The notes under the pieces are model-generated. The model made no database searches, had not been told where the DNA came from, and saw only the letters and a list, made by a program, of their open reading frames with translations. Below are positions 55,301 through 61,135 of a stretch of DNA of 64,000 bases, in pieces. This DNA comes from Caecitellus pseudoparvulus. Taxonomy: Eukaryota > Bigyra: Bicosoecida. The stretch's first letter is position 1. Each line of letters opens with the position of its first letter. The stretch covers positions 1-64,000 of the forward strand of contig CBFFRQ010000088.1 in the NCBI GenBank assembly GCA_965644315.1, written 5' to 3'. The position numbers and the translations under genes were made by a program.

Positions 55301-56288
55301 TAGCGCTGAGCCGTGGAGTGACAGCGAGGAGTCTGTCTCAGCCGCCGCATCCCCGGGCCATGCCAATGCCCTCGCACAAGCGCCAGGCTTCCCCTCACCG
55401 CGCCGCCCACCCGCTCCACGCGCCAAGTGGACACACCAGCTGCAGCTGTATGCTGGCGAGACCTGCCCGAAGGAACTGCTTCGGTGGCTGGGGGCTGCAC
55501 CGGGGGGCTGCAAGGTGACGTACACCTTCCCCCCAGTGCTGGAGGCTTCGGCCGCAGACCACGTCCGAGTTGCCTCTGGGGACCCTGCCGCCGCGCCGCG
55601 CAGTGCCGTGGTCGGGGACGCAGGCGTGAGCCCCTGGGGCAGTGGCCAGCACACTGCTGCAGCAGCGGCGAAGGCGGTGCTTGCAGCGCTGCAGGGCAAG
55701 CCTGACCACCTCCCCACCCTGCACGCGCCAGACGGCACGGGGGAGCTGTGGTGGGCTAGCCAGGACCGTAGCGACAGCAGCAACTCCCTGCACACCTTTG
55801 GCTCGGGGCCGGCCCCGCCTGAAGATGCCCCTCCAGAGCCTGTGACGGGGCTGCCAGGGGTGGCTGCGGCAGCGGCGGCCGCGGCAGTGGACCTGCTGTG
55901 CGGCGGCGCCGGGCAGGATAAGTGCATCGTGTTGCTGGTGGAGGGGGGTGAGGCGGCAGCCGCTGCGCCGAGTGCTGCGCGCCAGGCGGCAGTGGGCGTC
56001 CTCCCCTCCGCCGTCCTGCGCTCCCTGGTGGCCACTGCCTGGCAGCGGGGGGCGCGTGCCTCTGACCTGTCCCAGCCCATGCCCTCCCAGGCCGCGCCCC
56101 TGGAGCAGATTGCCGCAGCTGACAGCCTGCTGCGGCAAGTGCTGGCTGGCCGACGAGTGGCCCTGCCGCCGGGGAGCCCTGTCGTGGCGGCACGGCGGGT
56201 GGAGGTGCTGCTGCAAGCGCCGTTTGGCGGCGCAGCAGCCCCCGCGACGCTGCCGCTGCTGCTCGTGTACCGTGCCGTGTTTAGCTGA
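49321..56288 (+). CDS. C2CD3: C2CD3-like centriolar protein
   Basis: A large multi-C2 protein; in animals C2CD3 sits at the distal end of the mother centriole and is needed for cilia. Exon 1 (49321-49668) and exon 2 (49761-56288), 92-nt intron, phase 0; 2291 aa. The N-terminus carries the family start: GGSLPPLLRG, HVTVEAEWWGMDED, KAEAMQRYLDSM joined to EVLLCHVYDG and LAVQIEVRYG, an almost complete first C2 domain. Long Pro/Ser/Ala-rich linkers separate further beta-rich blocks, and an IQ-like calmodulin-binding helix (RRVQAAWRSYLQRRWAWQV) lies near residue 1680. The frame extends upstream without an ATG, so 49321 is the likely start. Internal introns that keep frame could be missed in so long an exon. 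Confidence 0.78.
49842..49850 (+). promoter_or_regulatory. ATTTCCGCA element, C2CD3-like exon 2
   Basis: Exact sense copy 82 nt into exon 2, read as Ile-Ser-Ala. The CAG/GTCAGC that follows could mimic a splice site, but the C2 domain reads through it. Confidence 0.4.
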
Positions 56289-56410
56289 GCTGGGAGCAAT
56301 GCACTGCCAATGGGGGGCGACAAGGGCGCTTGCAACTGGCTGCATGCCATGCGAGCGCATGCGTAAAGGGGTGCATTCAGGGTGGGTGGGGAGGGGGTGC
56401 GGCGGCGGCG

Positions 56411-57009
56411 TCACTGCCCTCCTCGTGCCTCGGACACGTCGTACCCCGCCTCCTCCAGCGCACGCAGAGCGGCGTAGTTCTTGCCGAACTCCACAGGCAA
56501 GCCCTGGACGCGGCGCCGGATGCGTTCCTCGGCTTCGTCTCGAGCCCAGTCTTGCATGCTGTTGTTGGGCACCGCGTTGGACAGGAACGGCACCGCCACC
56601 AGCGCAGCCAACATGACGTACATGCTGGCCTCCCAGTGCTCCCATGGGCGCTTTGCTCCGCCAGGCAGGGGCTGCGCAAGGAGAGAGAGTCATTGTTTGC
56701 GTGTGCCTTTCTACGCACACCTCTGCGCCACGCTCCGTCGCCCGTAGAGCAGTGGGGAGCCTGGGCTGGCGCTCTGCGGAAATAGCACTCGCATGTCACT
56801 GCCGCCAGTCTCACCTTCTCGCCGAAAGGGTACGCCTGGGTGGCGAGGTATTTCTGCAGCTCTGGGCTGACCTCGCGTGTGGGGGCCCCACCAGAAGCAG
56901 CGCCCGCGCCGCCTGTCGCAGCTGCAGGCGTGACGGGAGCCACTGCCCGAGCTGGTGTGGGAGCTGCCATGAGGCGCCGCAGCGCCCTGCTGCCGGTACG
57001 AGCCGCCAT
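56411..57009 (-). CDS. Small mitochondrial inner-membrane protein, NDUFB11/ESSS-like
   Basis: Two exons: 57009-56815 and 56671-56411, 143-nt intron, phase 0; 151 aa. An Arg/Ala/Pro-rich presequence (MAARTGSRALRRLMAAPTPA) is followed by YPFGEK joined to PLPGGAKRPWEHWEASMYVM. One membrane helix (VMLAALVAVPFLSNAV) and an Arg/Glu-rich matrix or intermembrane tail (DWARDEAEERIRRRV) come next. The order of presequence, P-x-W-E-x-W-E box, single helix and WA(R/E)xEAxxR tail resembles the ESSS (NDUFB11) accessory subunit of respiratory complex I. The match is short, so treat it as a hypothesis. Divergent from the KH protein gene. Confidence 0.55.
56775..56783 (-). promoter_or_regulatory. ATTTCCGCA element, intron 1 of small mitochondrial gene
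   Basis: Exact sense copy inside the only intron (56672-56814), 31 nt after the donor. Confidence 0.45.
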
Positions 57010-57327
57010 GGTGCGCAGTGAATGCTTTGCTCGCCGAAATGCCCCTATGCAATGTCTGACTGCGTGTGCTGTGCACAGGCTGGTCACGCTGCTTTTGTGG
57101 GCAGCAGGTCAATGCAGTGCTGCACAGTGGGAGTGTCGAAGCGGGTGCAGGGCCCCTCACGGCCACCCAGCGCTCCCCTAGCGTCAGCAACGAGCCTGGT
57201 CGGATGCCATGTAACCTGAACACTTTCCTTGCTGCGTGTGGAGCCCTGTGCGTGTCTTCCCCTGCTCCACCTCCCCCCAAGCACTGCTGCCGGAGCCTTC
57301 GGGCCACCGATTTCCGCACTCTTCGTT
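57010..57327. promoter_or_regulatory. Divergent promoter region with ATTTCCGCA element
   Basis: About 320 nt between the small mitochondrial gene and the KH gene. The exact element at 57310-57318 lies 10-18 nt before ATG 57328; a second copy sits in the first intron on the other side (56775). Confidence 0.5.
57310..57318 (+). promoter_or_regulatory. ATTTCCGCA element, KH gene 5' UTR
   Basis: Exact sense copy just upstream of ATG 57328, preceded by CG like the copies at 23848, 24366 and 48987. Confidence 0.5.
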
Positions 57328-59815
57328 ATGGCCGACCTTGCGGCGGCCTTGGCCAAGGCCCGCGCCATTGCAGCCAACATCAAGGCTGGAAAGGGTGCAT
57401 CTGCCCCGGTTCCCGATGCCACATCGGCGGCACCTCCCGCGGCGGGCGCCGCTGGCAGCGACCCAGCTGCCATTGCAGCAGCTCGGGCTCAGGCTATTGC
57501 CGCTTCGCTTGGAGGTGAGTTCTGCAAGGCAGCTGGAGAGCTGCGCGACGAGGCGGAGGCTGCTGGCGTGCAGTGCGCGCTTTCTTCCCGCTACCCCGCT
57601 CGCACTCTCGTGTGGGGCCCGCCGCAGGCATCAAGCGCCCTCGCTCCTTTGCTGGCGACGAGGCGTCGGCCAAGCGCAAGCGGGTGTACGTGCCCGACGA
57701 GTACGGCGTGAACTGGAAAGGTAAGCCGCTGCCTGTGCCACCCTGCTTGCGGGTGGCACATTGCTGCCCCTTGGCGTGTGCTGTGCAGGGCTGTTGCTGG
57801 GGCAGGGCGGCGTGCACCAGAAGCACCTGGAGACCAAGACTGGCTGCCGCATCATGCTGCGTGGCGCTGGCACGTCGCGCGCTGGCGACCTGCCCTCGCC
57901 GGAGGACAGCGAGCCGCTGCACGTCGTCATCGTGGGGCATGACGACGCCGCCATGGCCCAGGCAGAGGAGCTGGTGCGGGACATCTTCGTGAACAAGAAC
58001 CAGGCCAAGGTGGTAGTGGAGTCGGGCGGCTCCTCCTTCGTCCCCGGTGGCGGGGGGGGCTACGCCGGCTCAGGCACGAACAACACGCCCCTGGGCGGCG
58101 GCACGCCCGGAGCGTCAGGTGCGCCCATCATGCCTGGCCTGGCACTCGTGCCGGCTGGTGGCACGCAGGAGCAGCTGGAGGTGCAGGCGGGGCAGGTGGG
58201 CCTCATCATCGGCCGGGGCGGTGAGCGCATCTCACAGCTGGAGGCCAGCACCCAGTGCCGCATCCAGCTGCAGCGGGATACGGACGTCCCCCCCGGCGCC
58301 CCCGTCCGCATCTGCGTCTTGACGGGCATGCCGGAGTCAGTGGCACAGGCCAAGGCAGCCATCACGCAGCTCCTGGCAGCCGACTCAGCCGCCAGCGGCG
58401 GGGCTGTGGCGGGGGATCCCCGTCCGGCAGGCTCCTTCGCCGCCCAGATCCACGTCCCAGACGGCTCCGTGGGCATGGTCATCGGCCGGGGCGGCTCCAA
58501 TGTGAATGACATCCAGCGCCGCACAGGCACGCACGTGCAGATCCCCAAGGAGCTGGACCCTGCCATGCCCGGCCACCGCCTAGTGGTCGTGACTGGCCCC
58601 TCGCAGGAGGCCTGTGACACCGCCCGTGCTGAGATCCAGGGACTGCTGGAAGCAGAGGCGCGGGGGGAGCGGCCGACGCTGGGGCAGCCGGCGGCTGGCG
58701 CCCCTCTGGGCCCGCCCATGGCAGGGCACTGGAACGGCGCAGAGTATGTCACGGAGTGCGACGTGCCAGACGACCGCATCGGACCCGTCATCGGGCGGCA
58801 GGGCTCCGCCGTGAAGGACCTGCAGATGCGCACGGGCACCCACATCAACATCCGTGAAGGCTCCGACGCCATGGGCAACCGGCGCATCACCATCCGAGGC
58901 AGCTCGGCTGATGGCGCCGAAGCTGCCAAGAATGAGATTCTGCAGAAGATCGAGAACACGCGCCCCATGGGTGGCTCAGGGCCGAGCGGGGCCAACTCTT
59001 TCCCACAGGGAGCTCCTCAGGGTGGCTTCGGCGGCATGGGCGGATACGGTGCCCAGGGTGGATATGGTGGCATGGGCGGATACGGTGCCCAGGGTGGATA
59101 CGGTGGCATGGGCGGATACGGTGGCCAGGGTGGATACGGTGGCATGGGCGGATACGGTGGCCAGGGTGGATATGGTGGCATGGGCGGATACGGTGCCCAG
59201 GGTGGATATGGTGGCATGGGCGGATACGGTGCCCAGGGTGGATACGGTGGCATGGGCGGATACGGTGCCCAGCCGCAGCAGCAAGCGTATGGTGGCCAGC
59301 AGCAGCCAGTGTACGGAACTCAAGGTGCACAGGCAGCAGCCTCCGCCCCAGCCTCCGCCCAGGGTGCCGCACCTGCTGCAGCCACAAGCCAAGCTGGTGC
59401 AGGGGCCGGCACAGCGCCAGCTGCAAGCGAAGCTGAGGCTCGAAAGGCGTGGATTGAGTACTACAAGCAGTATGGCTATGAATTTGACGAGAAGACACAG
59501 ACGTGGGTGCAGGCAGGGCAAGGCCAGGCCGCTGCGCCAGCTGCCGCCGGCGCCACCAGTGAGGCGCCCGCAGCAGCAGCACCTGCCGACGCTGGTGCCC
59601 CTGCTCCTGCAGCGGCTGGCGAGGGGACTGCGGCAGATGCAGGGGAGGGGGGTGCTGCTGCTGAGGCGGCACCTGAGGCTGCACAGGACGCCGCTGCCAC
59701 GGAAGGCGGCGAGTCCCAGGCTGACGCGGAGCCGGCTGCAGCTGAGGCCACCAGTGCCGAGGCAGAGGGCGGCGACGCTGCTGCTCCAGCTGATCAGCCT
59801 GCCGCTGAGGAGTGA
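57328..59815 (+). CDS. Four-KH RNA/ssDNA-binding protein, FUBP/KSRP-like
   Basis: Three exons: 57328-57514, 57628-57720 and 57789-59815; introns of 113 and 68 nt, both phase 1; 768 aa. The N-terminus is Ala-rich, then a basic stretch (SAKRKRVYVPDEYGVNW) that may be a nuclear signal. Four KH domains have intact GXXG loops: GQGG (LLLGQGGVHQKHLE), GRGG (LIIGRGGERISQLE), GRGG (MVIGRGGSNVNDIQ) and GRQG (PVIGRQGSAVKDLQ). After KH4 comes a Gly-Tyr repeat array, then KAWIEYYKQYGYEFDE, which recalls the Tyr-rich AWxxYY motif of FUBP1/KSRP, and an Ala/Glu-rich tail. Roles of that family include single-strand binding, splicing and mRNA decay. It converges on the methyltransferase with 18 nt between stops. 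Confidence 0.9.
59025..59272 (+). repeat. 36-bp tandem repeat, seven copies, in KH protein
   Basis: About seven near-identical 36-nt units encoding GGMGGYG(A/G)QGGY. Units vary at the Ala/Gly codon and a few third positions. Such Gly-Tyr arrays favour condensate formation; that is a general property, not shown here. Confidence 0.9.
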
Positions 59816-59833
59816 TGGCAATGCACTGGCGGG

Positions 59834-60950
59834 TCACGGGTGGGGGCGCAGAGCTGCCATGAGCACGGCGCCAGCTGCACTGACGTTGAGCGAGTCAAGG
59901 GTGAACGCAGCGTTGCCGGGAGCCACAGTGCTGCCCTCGCTCCGCTGGCCTGGAGAGATCTGGACAAGCTCATCGCACAGAGCCAGTGTGTCTGACGACA
60001 AACCCGCGCCTTCGTTGCCGAGCACGAGGAGGGAGGGGCTGCTGGCGGGTTGCGCGTGCCGCACGTCGATGGAAGTGGAAGACACAGCAGCGCCCCGAAC
60101 AGCCCAGCCACGAGCTTGCGAAGCACTGAGGAATGCAGGCATGTTCCCTGTCGCAAGCAGCCGTCCAGAGGCCAGCCAGCCCTCCAAGGCGCCGGCAGAA
60201 GCCTGGCTCACAGCTGGCGTGGCGGGTGCCGTGCTGCGTGCCGAGACGACAACGCCGTCCACCCCCTTCGCAGGGCGCCAAGAGGAAACAGTGAGAGTGT
60301 TTCACATTAAACTGGTGTGGGCGCACTCACCATGAATGCAGCAGTGCGCAGCAGGGCTCCCAAGTTCTGCACGTCTTGCACCTGCGCGCGTGGGGCGGCC
60401 GGCGCTGCGTTTCTCCGTGGTGTGGCAGTCCGGGCGAGGCGCCACGCACCGCTTCAAGCACAAGAAGGAAGGGGTGGGAGGCATTTTGCTGTGTGTGCTG
60501 CTCGCCCCAAGGCTGCCAAGCTTCAGCCTCGGCTGGGGCCTCGTCGCCTGCAGGCCGCTTCAGCAGGTGCCAGCCGCCGCTTGGCAGGCTCGCCAAGCAA
60601 GCCGCCCGAGGCAAGCGGCGAGCGCGTCGTTCAGGCACCTCGGCCACAACCCCTTGATGAGCCGCTCCGTTTGGTAGGGTCCGCTCCCATTCACGAAAAG
60701 TCTTGGAGAGCGTCACTGCAGCGCCTGCCGCTCGAGCTTCAGCCATGAGCAGCTTCATGCGCGGGGAGCTCGCAGACCGAGCGCTGATGGTGACTGAGTG
60801 AGGCGTGCGGAAGCCGTACTTAAGCGCTGCTGACACTGGATGTATGCCATGCAACAGCTCTGTCTTGCCTCGGGAAGGCGCAGCAGCCTTTGCAAAACTC
60901 CGCGACAGGTGCGGAAAATGGCCAGCTGCAGCAGCATGTGTGCAGGCCAT
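59834..60950 (-). CDS. SpoU-family RNA 2'-O-methyltransferase, probably mitochondrial
   Basis: SAM-dependent ribose methyltransferase with the SPOUT knot. Three exons: 60950-60450, 60381-60331 and 60265-59834; introns of 68 and 65 nt, all phase 0; 327 aa. The substrate-binding N-domain reads LLHGIHPVSAALKYG and AAHQGVVAEV. Splicing rebuilds motif 1: FLLVLEA-VQDVQNLGALLRTAAFM-GVDGVVVS, including the conserved Asn and Arg. Motif 2 is LLVLGNEGAGLS and motif 3 is LDSLNVSAAGAVLM. An Ala/His/Arg-rich leader (MACTHAAAAGHFPHLSRSFA) suggests mitochondrial import. The branch is MRM1/TrmH-like, so rRNA 2'-O-methylation is likely, but tRNA is possible. A TGCGGAAAAT variant of the recurrent element lies about 30 nt inside the coding start. 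Confidence 0.9.
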
Positions 60951-61135
60951 GATGCCGGCTTAGCAATTCAGTCAGAGCCGTGAATGACCAGGCGTGCCAC
61001 CTACGTCCTTTGTCTTGCACTAGAGTGATGCATTTATGGCTGGGTCTGTTCTGCCTTGCGGTCCTTGGCTGCTGAGTGGTTTTGCGCCTTTGAGCTGCAG
61101 GGTAGGCCCAGAGCCACGGCGCCTGCACCAGTGGC
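60951..61135. promoter_or_regulatory. Short divergent promoter region
   Basis: Only ~185 nt between the methyltransferase start and the next gene's candidate ATG, the tightest divergent spacing in the window. No element recognised. Confidence 0.35.

Noticed and set aside
12257-57318. ATTTCCGCA(G) as a trans-splicing acceptor or spliced-leader site
   Set aside because: Only prohibitin uses a variant as a cis acceptor; other copies lie mid-intron, in coding sequence or in antisense, several without a following AG.
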